Shown here: one piece after another, positions 35,111-43,570 of the stretch | How the letters are laid out: each line of letters starts with the position of its first letter | How positions within the stretch are numbered: the stretch's first letter is position 1 | Origin: Bradyrhizobium genosp. L | Lineage (GTDB): Bacteria > Pseudomonadota > Alphaproteobacteria > Rhizobiales > Xanthobacteraceae | Direction of reading: 5' to 3' | Length of the DNA: 64,000 nucleotides | Assembly (NCBI RefSeq): GCF_015624485.1 | Contig: NZ_CP061378.1 | Span: 2,418,001 to 2,482,000 of the forward strand | Translations under genes and position numbers: made by a program | Notes under the pieces: model-generated | What the model saw: the letters and a program-made list of their open reading frames with translations, nothing else | Told to the model about the DNA's origin: nothing | The model's database searches: none

Positions 35111-36043
35111 TTACGCGACCGTTTTTTCATGACGCGCCACTCTCGCGCCGTCAACTGCCACGCTTGCCTGCGCGATCTGCTCGGCGAGATCAGCGACGCG
35201 CTCGATCGCGACCGCGTCGGGGGAGGCGAGCCAGCTTGCGGTGAAGGTCAGCGGCGGCAGCTTGAGGTCGGTGTCGAGCTGTTGCAGCCGGCCGTCGGCG
35301 AGCTCGTTCTCGACGATCGCCGACGGGATCACTGCAATGCCGAGACCTTCATTGGCCATGTGGATCACAGTCGCAAGCGAGGTCGAGGCATGCAGCCGGA
35401 TTGGCGGCAGATCGGGCGCGTTGAACAATGCTCGCACGGTTTCATAGGGCTGGGTCTTGCGTGGAAAGGTGATGATCGGAAACCGCGCCAGATCCTGACG
35501 TGCCACCGGCCCCTTGCCGAGGCCGAGCGCCGGGCTGGCGAGAAAGCCGATCGGATAGTCGCACAACACGCGGTTATGCACGCCGGAGGCCGAGACCGGG
35601 CCGAGCACGAAGGCGAGTTCGATCTCCTGCGCGAGCAGCCGCGGCGTGAGATTGGGCGTGATGTCGACCTCGATCTCCAGTGACAGGTTCGGGTAGAGCT
35701 CGTTGACGCTCTTCACCAGCCGCGGCAGCCAGGTGTGCACGATAGTCTCGGCGACGCCGAGCCTAAGCGCGCCGCGCATCGCCGAGCGGTCGCCGATCTC
35801 GGCCATCATCTCCGAACGAAGCCCGATCAGCTTCTCGGCATAGACCATCATCTGCCGCCCGCTCGGCGTCGGGGAGGCGACGCGGTGATCCCTGTTCAAC
35901 AGCTTGACACCCATCTCGCGCTCGAGCTGGGCGATGCGCTGCGAGATCGCCGGCTGGGTGGTGTTGAGCCGCGCGGCGGCGCCACGGAAGCTGCCGAGCT
36001 TGACGACCCAGAGGAAGGTTTCGATCGAGCGGAAGTCCGTCAT
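35111..36043 (-). CDS. LysR-family transcriptional regulator
   Basis: A 310-residue LysR protein. The winged helix at residues 1-60 contains LGSFRGAAARLNTTQPAISQ, followed by the linker helix and a two-lobed effector-binding domain from about residue 90. It leads the minus-strand operon with the amidohydrolase and dehydrogenase and diverges from the DUF1445 gene. A perfect 23-bp palindrome starts 16 bp upstream of its ATG, fitting both autoregulation and activation of the divergent gene. The effector could be a metabolite of the carbamoyl or hydroxy acid pathway. Confidence 0.92.
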   Translation of the reverse strand: MTDFRSIETFLWVVKLGSFRGAAARLNTTQPAISQRIAQLEREMGVKLLNRDHRVASPTPSGRQMMVYAEKLIGLRSEMMAEIGDRSAMRGALRLGVAETIVHTWLPRLVKSVNELYPNLSLEIEVDITPNLTPRLLAQEIELAFVLGPVSASGVHNRVLCDYPIGFLASPALGLGKGPVARQDLARFPIITFPRKTQPYETVRALFNAPDLPPIRLHASTSLATVIHMANEGLGIAVIPSAIVENELADGRLQQLDTDLKLPPLTFTASWLASPDAVAIERVADLAEQIAQASVAVDGARVARHEKTVA

Positions 36044-36058
36044 CGGAAGTATCTTTCG

Positions 36059-36081
36059 ATCGATAAATCTGATTTATCGAT
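36059..36081. promoter_or_regulatory. perfect 23-bp palindrome, LysR operator candidate
   Basis: ATCGATAAATC and GATTTATCGAT form an 11-bp perfect inverted repeat around a single T. It includes the T-N11-A pattern typical of LysR sites and lies between the LysR gene and the divergent DUF1445 gene, closer to LysR. Confidence 0.7.
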
Positions 36082-36162
36082 TTTGATTAGAAAGGACGAT
36101 TAGACATTATATCACGCTTGGTGTTGGCTTGTCCTTGTCGAGATTATGGGCAGGAGGGGCCT

Positions 36163-36996
36163 ATGACTGTTTTTGCGGCAGCGCAGCGAACCCAAGGGGA
36201 AGCTCGAGGCGAACCGGTGCTTGAGAGCGCCGAAGCGCGACGCGCCTATCGCAGCGGGACGGTTTCCGCCCCGACCACCGCCGGCGTCGCCAACGGCTTC
36301 GTCCAGGGCAATCTCGCGATCCTTCCCGAAAAACTCGCCGGCGCCTTCCACCGCTTCTGCCAGCTCAATCCAAAGCCGTGCCCAATCATCGGCATGTCCG
36401 ATGTCGGCGATCCCAGGATCCCGGCACTCGGCCTCGACCTCGATATCCGCACCGACGTGCCGCGCTACCGGGTCTGGCGCGACGGCGAGGTGGCGGATGA
36501 GCCGACCGACATCATGAAATACTGGCGCGACGATTTCGTCGCCTTCGTGCTTGGCTGCTCATACTCCTTTGAAGAAGCGCTGCTCGACGACGGGCTGCCG
36601 ATCCGTCACATCGAACGCAACCTGCGTGTGCCAATGTACCGCACCAATATCGCGTGCAGCGCGTCCGGACCGTTTGCCGGGCCGATGGTGGTGTCGATGC
36701 GTCCGTTCAAGCCGGCGGAAGCGATCCGCGCCGTGCAGATCACCTCGCGCTTTCCCTCGGTGCATGGCGCGCCGGTGCATCTCGGCCATCCGCATTTGAT
36801 CGGCATCAAGGACGTCGCCAAGCCCGATTACGGCGATGCCGTGCCGGTTGGCGACGACGAGATCCCGGTGTTCTGGGCCTGCGGGGTGACGCCGCAATCG
36901 GTGATTGCAAGCGCAAAGCTGCCGTTCGCGATCACGCATTCGCCCGGCCTGATGCTGGTGACCGACCTCAGGAACAGGCAGCTCGCTGTGCTCTGA
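36163..36996 (+). CDS. DUF1445 putative hydro-lyase (D-glutamate cyclase-like family)
   Basis: A 277-residue protein of the putative hydro-lyase family formerly DUF1445. [34 protein letters not shown] and FWACGVTPQ are characteristic. Mammalian D-glutamate cyclase contains a related domain, so a reaction of the lyase or cyclase type on an acidic amino acid is possible. The start is ATG 36163 with GGAGGGG at six bases; an earlier in-frame ATG at 36118 has no such site. It is the first gene on the plus side of the LysR promoter region, 87 nt before the binding-protein gene, and may be co-transcribed with the importer. Confidence 0.8.
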   Translation: MTVFAAAQRTQGEARGEPVLESAEARRAYRSGTVSAPTTAGVANGFVQGNLAILPEKLAGAFHRFCQLNPKPCPIIGMSDVGDPRIPALGLDLDIRTDVPRYRVWRDGEVADEPTDIMKYWRDDFVAFVLGCSYSFEEALLDDGLPIRHIERNLRVPMYRTNIACSASGPFAGPMVVSMRPFKPAEAIRAVQITSRFPSVHGAPVHLGHPHLIGIKDVAKPDYGDAVPVGDDEIPVFWACGVTPQSVIASAKLPFAITHSPGLMLVTDLRNRQLAVL

Positions 36997-37048
36997 ATAG
37001 GCAATTCGTGCAATTCATTCGGGCTTTACTGCGCGCTACAAGCGTTTC

Positions 37049-37057
37049 ATCGATAAA
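37049..37057 (+). promoter_or_regulatory. LysR half-site before the Liv-type operon
   Basis: ATCGATAAA matches nine bases of the arm of the LysR palindrome at 36059-36081. It lies 27 bp before the binding-protein ATG at 37084, so the same LysR protein may act on the importer operon. A nine-base match can arise by chance. Confidence 0.35.
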
Positions 37058-37083
37058 AACAGACTGACCAAGGGGAATTTCGC

Positions 37084-38340
37084 ATGACGATCTCTCGCCG
37101 CAACGTGTTGCTCGGCGCTACCGGTGCCACCGCCGCCGCTGCGCTCGGCCCGATGGCCGCACGCGCGCAGACCAGTGAAGTCGCCATCGGCGTGATCTAT
37201 CCGTTGTCCGGCTCCAGCGCCGCGATCGGCGTCGACGCGCAGCACGCGTTCAACACCGCAGCCGAGATCATCAACAAGGACTACAATTTCGCCTTGCCGC
37301 TCGCCAAGGGCGAAGGCCTGACCGGTCTCGGCGGTGCCAAGGTCAAGCTGGTGTTCGCCGATCACCAGGCCGATCCGCAGAAGGGCCGTGCCGAAACGGA
37401 GCGGCTGATCACCCAGGAGAAGGTCTGTGCCGTCGTCGGCACCTATCAGAGCGCAGTCGCCGTCACCGTCAGCCAGACCTGCGAGCGCTACCAGATCCCC
37501 TTCATCTCGGCCGACAATTCCTCGCCGAGCCTGCATCGCCGCGGACTGAAATACTACTTCCGCGCCTCGCCGCATGACGAGATGTTCTCCGCCGCGATGT
37601 TCGACTTCTTCGATGCGATGAAGAAGAAGGGTCAAAAGATCGAGACGCTGTCGCTGTTCCACGAAGACACCATCTTCGGCACCGATTCGGCGAATGCCCA
37701 GACCAAGCTCGCCGGCGAGCGCGGCTACAAGATCGTCGCCGACATCAAGTATCGCGCCAACTCGCCGTCGCTGACCGCCGAGGTGCAGCAGCTCAAGGCC
37801 GCCAATGCCGACGTGCTGATGCCGTCGAGCTACACCACCGACGCGATCCTCTTGGTCAAGACCATGGCGGAGCTCGGCTACAAGCCGAAGAACATCATGG
37901 CGCAGGATGCCGGCTTCTCGGAGAAGGCGGTGTATGACGCGGTCGGCGACAAGCTCGAAGGCGTGATCTCGCGCGGCAGCTTCTCGCTCGACCTCGCGCA
38001 GAAGCGGCCGATGGTCGGGCTGATCAACGAGATGTACCGCGCCAAGTCCGGCAAGGACTTCAACGACTACACCTCGCGCCAGTTCATGGGCCTAATCGTG
38101 ATGGCCGATGCCATCAACCGCGCCAAGTCGACCGACGGCGACAAGATCCGCGAAGCGCTGGTCGCGACCGACATGCCCGGCGACGTCACCATCATGCCGT
38201 GGCGCCGCATCAAGTTCGACGAGATGGGCCAGAACAACTTCGCCGATCCGGTGCTGCTGCAATATGTCGCGAAGAACTTCGTCACCATCTTCCCGGAACA
38301 GGCCGCCGTCTCCGAGGCGATCTGGCCGATGAACAGCTGA
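37084..38340 (+). CDS. Liv-type ABC transporter substrate-binding protein, Tat leader
   Basis: A 418-residue periplasmic-binding protein type 1 of the LivJ/amide-binding class. SRRNVLLG at residues 4-11 begins a twin-arginine leader with probable cleavage after ARA near residue 28. GVIYPLSGSSAAIG and GTYQSAVAVTVSQ are typical ligand-pocket segments. AAGGGGA precedes the ATG. It is the first of five transporter genes; the next gene starts 30 nt later. Branched-chain amino acids, amides, ureas and other acids are all transported by this class. The amidohydrolase nearby points to a ureido or carbamoyl acid, by inference. Confidence 0.9.
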   Translation: MTISRRNVLLGATGATAAAALGPMAARAQTSEVAIGVIYPLSGSSAAIGVDAQHAFNTAAEIINKDYNFALPLAKGEGLTGLGGAKVKLVFADHQADPQKGRAETERLITQEKVCAVVGTYQSAVAVTVSQTCERYQIPFISADNSSPSLHRRGLKYYFRASPHDEMFSAAMFDFFDAMKKKGQKIETLSLFHEDTIFGTDSANAQTKLAGERGYKIVADIKYRANSPSLTAEVQQLKAANADVLMPSSYTTDAILLVKTMAELGYKPKNIMAQDAGFSEKAVYDAVGDKLEGVISRGSFSLDLAQKRPMVGLINEMYRAKSGKDFNDYTSRQFMGLIVMADAINRAKSTDGDKIREALVATDMPGDVTIMPWRRIKFDEMGQNNFADPVLLQYVAKNFVTIFPEQAAVSEAIWPMNS

Positions 38341-38370
38341 TCCGTCGGACGCAACAGGGGGCAGACGGCG

Positions 38371-39249
38371 GTGACAGCCGAGACCATTATCCAGAGTCTG
38401 GCGAGCGGCCTGCTGATGGGGCTGCTCTACGGGCTGATCGCCGCCGGCCTCGCATTGATCTTCGGATTGATGGACGTCGTGAATTTCGCCCATGGCGAGT
38501 TCCTGATGATCGCGATGTACGTGACGTTCTTCCTGTTCACGTTCTTCGCGATCGATCCCTTGCTCGCGGCGCCGCTGGTCGCCGCGGCATTGTTCGTGTT
38601 CGGCGCGGTGATCTATCTGTTAGTGGTCCGCTTCGCGATGCGCGCCAAGGCCAATGCCGGCATGGTGCAGATCTTCTCGACCTTCGGGCTTGCGATCGTG
38701 ATGCGGGGCCTGGCGCAGTTCTTCTTCACGCCCGATTACCGCAGCATTCCGCAGTCCTTGCTCGGCGGCAAGACCGTGTCGATCGGCGGCATCTTTCTGC
38801 CGGAGCCGCAACTGATCGGCGCGATGCTGTCGATCGTGGCTTTCGTCGCGCTCTACTTCTTCATCAACCGCACCGATTTCGGCCGCGCGCTCGAGGCGAC
38901 GCGCGAGGATGCCGGCGCGGTGGCGCTGGTCGGCATCGACAAGAACCGGGTGTTCGCGCTCGGCTGGGGCCTCGGTGCCGCGCTGGTCGGCCTCGCCGGC
39001 GCCATCATGGCGATCTTCTTCTACATCTATCCCGATGTCGGTGCGTCCTTTGCGCTGATTGCCTATGTCACCGTGGCGCTCGGCGGCTTCGGCAGCGTGT
39101 TCGGCGCCTTTGCCGGCGGCATCCTGGTCGGCCTGGTCGAAGCCTCGACCGCGCTTCTGCTGCCGCCGTCGCTGAAATCGGTCGGCATCTATGCCGTCTA
39201 TCTCCTGGTCGTCTTCATCCGCCCGCGCGGCCTGTTCGGATCGATGTGA
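38371..39249 (+). CDS. Liv-type ABC transporter permease (LivH-like)
   Basis: A 292-residue inner-membrane permease. It begins with GTG and has about eight hydrophobic helices; LIFGLMDVVNFAHGEFLM is the LivH hallmark, and the cytoplasmic docking loop includes RALEATREDAGAVALVGID. It forms a heterodimer with the LivM-like protein whose ATG overlaps its stop by one base. It acts with the binding protein at 37084 and the ATPases at 40223 and 40938. Confidence 0.9.
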   Translation: MTAETIIQSLASGLLMGLLYGLIAAGLALIFGLMDVVNFAHGEFLMIAMYVTFFLFTFFAIDPLLAAPLVAAALFVFGAVIYLLVVRFAMRAKANAGMVQIFSTFGLAIVMRGLAQFFFTPDYRSIPQSLLGGKTVSIGGIFLPEPQLIGAMLSIVAFVALYFFINRTDFGRALEATREDAGAVALVGIDKNRVFALGWGLGAALVGLAGAIMAIFFYIYPDVGASFALIAYVTVALGGFGSVFGAFAGGILVGLVEASTALLLPPSLKSVGIYAVYLLVVFIRPRGLFGSM

Positions 39250-40226
39250 TGGACACCCACTTCGCCCAACGCCGCAGGCGTGACCTGATCATGGCTGGCT
39301 GCCTCGCGGTCGTCGCCGCGCTGGTGCCGCTGTTCGTCAAGGACGTCTACGTCCAGAACATCATGGTGCTGACCCTGATGTATGCCGCGCTGTCGCAGAG
39401 CTGGAACATCCTGTCAGGCTATTGCGGGCAGATCTCGCTCGGGCATGCGCTGTATTTCGGCCTCGGCGCCTATGCCACCGCGTTGCTGTTCACCAAATTC
39501 GGTGTGCTGCCCTGGTTTGGCATGCTGGCCGGCGGGGCGATCTCCGCAGTCATCGCGATGGCGCTCGGCTATCCCTGCTTCCGGCTGCGCGGGCACTACT
39601 TCGTGATCGCGACCATCGTGATCGCCGAGATCGCGCTCTTGCTGTTCCAGAACTGGGATTGGGCCGGCGCAGCTCTCGGCATCGACATCCCCGTGCGCGG
39701 CGACAGCTGGCTGAAATTCCAGTTCGCCCGCTCGAAACTGCCTTACTTCTATTTCGCGCTGGCGCTCGCCTGCATCGCCTGGCTCGTCACCTGGTGGCTG
39801 GAAGACTCCAAATGGGGCTATTGGTGGCGTGCGGTGAAGGACAATCCGGATGCCGCCGAAAGCCTCGGCGTCGTCGTGTTCAATTCCAAGATGGGCGCCG
39901 CGGCGGTCTCCGCGTTCCTGGTCGCGGTCGGCGGCAGCTTCTACGCCCAGTTCGTCTCCTATATAGACCCCGAAAGCGTGATGGGTTTCCAGTTCTCCCT
40001 GCTGATGGCGCTCCCTGCGGTGTTAGGCGGCATCGGCACGCTGTGGGGGCCGGTTCTGGGTGCGGTAATCCTGATCCCGCTCACCGAGCTGACGCGCTCC
40101 TTCGTCGGCGGCTCCGGGCGCGGCGTCGATCTGATCGTCTATGGCGCGCTGATCGTGCTGATCTCGCTGGCGCTGCCGCGCGGGCTGGTCAGTGTGTTCT
40201 CTCTGCGCAAGGGGGCCACACGATGA
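39249..40226 (+). CDS. Liv-type ABC transporter permease (LivM-like)
   Basis: A 325-residue inner-membrane permease. NILSGYCGQISLGHALYFGLGAY near residue 50 is the LivM motif (shown here from SGYCGQISLGHA), and the docking loop includes WRAVKDNPDAAESLGV. It overlaps LivH by one base and the first ATPase by four bases (ATGA). Predicted helices run throughout, with a basic N-terminus facing the cytoplasm. It is the second channel subunit of the importer. Confidence 0.9.
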   Translation: MDTHFAQRRRRDLIMAGCLAVVAALVPLFVKDVYVQNIMVLTLMYAALSQSWNILSGYCGQISLGHALYFGLGAYATALLFTKFGVLPWFGMLAGGAISAVIAMALGYPCFRLRGHYFVIATIVIAEIALLLFQNWDWAGAALGIDIPVRGDSWLKFQFARSKLPYFYFALALACIAWLVTWWLEDSKWGYWWRAVKDNPDAAESLGVVVFNSKMGAAAVSAFLVAVGGSFYAQFVSYIDPESVMGFQFSLLMALPAVLGGIGTLWGPVLGAVILIPLTELTRSFVGGSGRGVDLIVYGALIVLISLALPRGLVSVFSLRKGATR

Positions 40227-40954
40227 CGGCGCTGTTGGAGACCCGCGGCGTCTGGCAGCGCTTCGGCGGCCTCGTCGCCAACAGCGACGTCTCGATCTCG
40301 GTCGGGCGCGGCGAGATCGTCGGCCTGATCGGGCCGAACGGCGCCGGCAAGTCGACCCTGTTCAACCTGATCGCGGGCGTGCTGCCGCCGACCCAAGGCT
40401 CGATCATCTTCGACGGCGAGGACGTCACCAAACTGCCGGCGGCAGAACGCTGCCAGCGCGGCGTCGGGCGCACCTTCCAGGTCGTCAAGAGCTTTGAGAC
40501 CATGACCGTGATCGACAACGTCATCGTCGGCGCGCTGATCCGCAACACGGCGATGCGCATCGCGCGCAAGAAGGCCTATGAGGTGCTGGAATTCTGCGGC
40601 CTGGCCGCGCGGGCAGACGTGCTTGCCAGCGATCTCGTGCCATCGGAGAAGCGGCGGCTCGAAGTGGCCCGCGCGCTCGCCACCGAACCGAAGCTGCTGT
40701 TGCTCGACGAAGTGCTCACCGGTCTGACCCCGGTCGAGGCGCAGACCGGTGTCGAGCTGGTGCGCAAGGTGCGCGCCACCGGGGTCACCGTGCTGATGGT
40801 CGAGCATGTCATGGAAATCGTGATGCCGCTGGTCGACCGCGCCATCGTGCTCAATCTCGGCAAGGTGCTGGTCGAGGGCAAGCCGACCGAAGTGGTTCGC
40901 AATCCAGAGGTCATTTCTGCCTATCTCGGGGATCGTCATGCTGTCGGTGCGTGA
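40223..40954 (+). CDS. Liv-type ABC transporter ATPase (LivG-like) with altered signature motif
   Basis: A 243-residue ATPase. Walker A is GPNGAGKST near residue 38, and GRTFQVVKSF is the Q-loop region. The ABC signature, normally close to LAYGQQRR, reads LVPSEKRR, so the central Gly is Ser, and Walker B ends LLLDEV rather than LLDEP. The switch His is intact in MVEHVME. It overlaps LivM by four bases and the LivF-like gene by 17. Because each nucleotide site uses the signature of the opposite subunit, the change would weaken the site formed with the LivF Walker motifs. Confidence 0.88.
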   Translation: MTALLETRGVWQRFGGLVANSDVSISVGRGEIVGLIGPNGAGKSTLFNLIAGVLPPTQGSIIFDGEDVTKLPAAERCQRGVGRTFQVVKSFETMTVIDNVIVGALIRNTAMRIARKKAYEVLEFCGLAARADVLASDLVPSEKRRLEVARALATEPKLLLLDEVLTGLTPVEAQTGVELVRKVRATGVTVLMVEHVMEIVMPLVDRAIVLNLGKVLVEGKPTEVVRNPEVISAYLGDRHAVGA

Positions 40955-41642
40955 AGTCACCACCGCCTATCAGGGCCTGGTTGCGATCTCCTCGGTGTCG
41001 ATCGACGTCACCAAGGGCGAGATCGTCTGCGTCGCCGGCGCCAACGGCGCGGGCAAGTCGACGCTCTTGAAATCGATCGCCGGCGCCGAGCGTCCGCGCG
41101 CAGGGACCGTCACCTTCGATGGCAAGCGCATCGACGGCCAGCCGCAGCACGTCATCACGTCAGGCGGCATCGCTTTCGTGCCGGAGAACCGCCGGCTGTT
41201 TCCGCGCCTTTCGGTGCGCGACAATCTCCGCCTCGGCAGCTACCTCTACCGCAGCCAGGCCGACCGCGATGCGCCGCTCGATCTCGTCTTTCAGCTGTTC
41301 CCGCGGCTCTCGGAGCGGCTCGACCAGCGCGCCGAAACTTTGTCCGGTGGCGAGCAGCAGATGCTGGCGATCGGCCGCGCGCTGATGACGCGGCCGCGGC
41401 TGTTGATGCTCGACGAGCCGTCGCAGGGCATCATGCCGAAGCTGGTGGATGAAATCTTCCAGGCCGTCAAACGCATCCGCGACGCCGGCATGACGGTCCT
41501 GATCGTCGAGCAGCGCATGGCCGAGTGCCTGGAGATCGCCGACCGCGCCTACATCCTGCAAACCGGCCGCGTACTGATGCAGGGCACGGCGGCCGAGATC
41601 AGCGGCAATCCCGACGTGCGCAAGGCGTATCTCGGGCTTTGA
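40938..41642 (+). CDS. Liv-type ABC transporter ATPase (LivF-like)
   Basis: A 234-residue ATPase. Walker A is GANGAGKST near residue 35, LSGGEQQMLAIGRAL is the signature, LLMLDEPSQGI is Walker B, and the switch His position reads IVEQRMAE, where Gln is usual in LivF proteins. It pairs with the LivG-like subunit. ATG 40938 lies within the end of that gene. It closes the transporter operon, and two dispersed repeats follow. No permease or binding protein is missing, so the importer is complete. Confidence 0.9.
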   Translation: MLSVREVTTAYQGLVAISSVSIDVTKGEIVCVAGANGAGKSTLLKSIAGAERPRAGTVTFDGKRIDGQPQHVITSGGIAFVPENRRLFPRLSVRDNLRLGSYLYRSQADRDAPLDLVFQLFPRLSERLDQRAETLSGGEQQMLAIGRALMTRPRLLMLDEPSQGIMPKLVDEIFQAVKRIRDAGMTVLIVEQRMAECLEIADRAYILQTGRVLMQGTAAEISGNPDVRKAYLGL

Positions 41643-41666
41643 TCCGGTTATCGCCACGTACACGGG

Positions 41667-41771
41667 CGTCATCCTGAGGTGCCCGCCTCTTCGGCGGGCC
41701 TCGAAGGATGGCCACTGGCGGGCTGGTAGCCCATCCTTCGAGGCTCGCTCCGCTCGCACCTCAGGATGACG
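41667..41771. repeat. CGTCATCCTGAGGTG inverted-repeat element
   Basis: Outer arms CGTCATCCTGAGGTGC and GCACCTCAGGATGACG and inner arms CCTCGAAGGATGG and CCATCCTTCGAGG form a long imperfect hairpin of about 105 bp after the transporter operon. A partial copy lies at 30672. Confidence 0.8.
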
Positions 41772-41797
41772 CCGGTGTTTGTGGCAGCTGAAGCACG

Positions 41798-41880
41798 GTA
41801 GGGCGGATTAGCCGAAGGCGTAATCCGCCGTGGTGCTGGTTGCACAAAGCGGCGGATTGCGCTCCGCTAATCCGCCCTAC
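41798..41880. repeat. GTAGGGCGGATTAGC inverted-repeat element
   Basis: A variant of the CGTAGGGTGGG family with arms GTAGGGCGGATTAGC and GCTAATCCGCCCTAC. It ends four bases before the OtnC stop and so lies between convergent genes. Confidence 0.8.
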
Positions 41881-41884
41881 GAAT

Positions 41885-42541
41885 TTAATGCCCATGCTCC
41901 GGCAGCGTCAGCCCGAACACCTTTGTCAAATCCTTGACCTGATCCGGTGACAGATACCGCGGGTTCAGCCCGCGCAGCAGCAGATAGAGCTTTGCCGTCT
42001 CTTCCAGCTCTTCCGTCGCGAACACCGCGGCTTCCAGCGTATCTCCCGACACCACCGGGCCGTGATTGGCGAGCAGCACGGACGAATATTGCCCCGCCAG
42101 CCCCCTGATCGCATCCGCCACATCAGGATCGCCGGGACGATAATACGGCACCAATGCGGTCTGGCCGCATTTCATCACGTAATAGGCCGTCAGCGGCGGC
42201 AGTGCGGCGCGCGGGTCGATTTCGGACAGCATCGAGAGCGCGACCGAATGGGTGGAGTGCAGGTGCACCACCGCACGCGCGGCAGACCGCGTCTGGTACA
42301 GCGCGGTGTGCAGCGGCACTTCCTTGGTCGGAGCGTCGCCGGAGACCAAGCGGCCGTTCGCGTCGAGCCGCGACATTTTCGCCGGATCGAGGAAGCCGAG
42401 CGAAGCATTGGTCGGCGTCACCAGCCAGCCGCCGTCGTCGAGCCGGACGCTGACATTGCCGGATGATCCCGGCGTCAGCCCGCGCTCGAACAGCGAGCGG
42501 CCGAAGCGGCAGATGTCCTCACGAAGCTTTGTTTCGCTCAT
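41885..42541 (-). CDS. otnC: 3-oxo-tetronate 4-phosphate decarboxylase
   Basis: A 218-residue class II aldolase-family protein. GLTPGSSGNVSVRL is the phosphate loop, HLHSTHSVAL gives two metal histidines and ANHGPVV a third. In OtnC proteins this fold decarboxylates 3-oxo-tetronate 4-phosphate to DHAP. The assignment rests on the adjacent ltnD-otnI-otnK genes, which encode the preceding steps. Start ATG 42541 gives a normal length; a longer in-frame reading to 42631 is not used. It is transcribed divergently from ltnD across 104 bp, so a shared promoter region is likely. Confidence 0.85.
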   Translation of the reverse strand: MSETKLREDICRFGRSLFERGLTPGSSGNVSVRLDDGGWLVTPTNASLGFLDPAKMSRLDANGRLVSGDAPTKEVPLHTALYQTRSAARAVVHLHSTHSVALSMLSEIDPRAALPPLTAYYVMKCGQTALVPYYRPGDPDVADAIRGLAGQYSSVLLANHGPVVSGDTLEAAVFATEELEETAKLYLLLRGLNPRYLSPDQVKDLTKVFGLTLPEHGH

Positions 42542-42645
42542 GGCGCGCAAGCCTCCCGTCTTTTCGCCTTGTCTCATGCTTTGGCAGCGTGGCCAAGCCG
42601 TGATAGGCAAAGCAGCAAAGCTAGAGAACACCGAGGGATCGCCGC

Positions 42646-43557
42646 ATGTCCAGTTCCGTAAAACCGCGCATCGCCGTCATTGGCCTCGGCTCGATGGGAT
42701 ACGGCATGGCGACCTCGCTGAACCGCGCCGGCTTCGCGGTCACCGGCTGCGACGTGTCGGCGGACGCAGTCGCGCGTTTCGTGAAGGACGGCGGCAAGGG
42801 CGCCGGAGCGCCGGCCCAGGCGGCGAAGGATGCCGACATCGTCGTCAGCGTCGTCGTCAACGCGGCGCAAACCGAGACCATCCTGTTTGGCAAGGACGGC
42901 GTCGCCGAGACGCTTGCCAAAGACGCGGTATTCATCTCCTCCGCGACGATGGACCCCGACATCGCACGGCGCCTCGCAAAGCAGCTCGAGGCGACTGGTC
43001 GGCATTACCTCGATGCCCCGATCTCCGGCGGCGCGCAGCGCGCCGCGCAGGGCGAGCTCACCATCCTCGCCTCCGGCAGCGCGGCGGCGTTCGCCAAGGC
43101 GCGGCCGGCGCTGGATGCGATGGCGGCAAAGCTCTACGAGCTCGGCGATGCCGCAGGGCAGGGCGCCGCGTTCAAGATGATCAACCAGCTGCTCGCCGGC
43201 GTGCACATCGCAGCCGCCTCGGAGGCGATCGCCTTTGCCGCGAAACAGGGCCTCGATATCCGCAAGGTCTATGAGGTGATCACCGCCTCCGCCGGCAATT
43301 CCTGGATGTTCGAGAACCGCATGCCGCACGTGCTCGACGGCGACTACGCGCCGCGCAGCGCGGTCGAGATCTTCGTGAAAGACCTCGGCATCATCCAGGA
43401 CATGGCGCGCAATGCGCGTTTCCCGGTGCCGGTCTCGGCCGCCGCGTTGCAGATGTTCCTGATGACATCGGCCGCCGGCATGGGCCGCGACGACGACGCC
43501 TCGGTGGCGCGGATGTATGCGCAGGTCACCGGCACCAAACTCCCCGGCGAGAAATAA
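42646..43557 (+). CDS. ltnD: L-threonate dehydrogenase
   Basis: A 303-residue member of the 3-hydroxyisobutyrate dehydrogenase family. GLGSMGYGMA near residue 13 binds NAD, SISGG-type DAPISGGAQ is the substrate loop, and Lys in AFKMINQLLAG is the catalytic base. LtnD proteins oxidise L-threonate at C2 to 2-oxo-L-threonate with NAD. The related DenD acts on D-erythronate but belongs to another fold, which favours threonate here. It is followed after 13 nt by otnI and then otnK, giving the order known for threonate operons. Confidence 0.85.
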   Translation: MSSSVKPRIAVIGLGSMGYGMATSLNRAGFAVTGCDVSADAVARFVKDGGKGAGAPAQAAKDADIVVSVVVNAAQTETILFGKDGVAETLAKDAVFISSATMDPDIARRLAKQLEATGRHYLDAPISGGAQRAAQGELTILASGSAAAFAKARPALDAMAAKLYELGDAAGQGAAFKMINQLLAGVHIAAASEAIAFAAKQGLDIRKVYEVITASAGNSWMFENRMPHVLDGDYAPRSAVEIFVKDLGIIQDMARNARFPVPVSAAALQMFLMTSAAGMGRDDDASVARMYAQVTGTKLPGEK

Positions 43558-43570
43558 GAGGACTTTTGCA

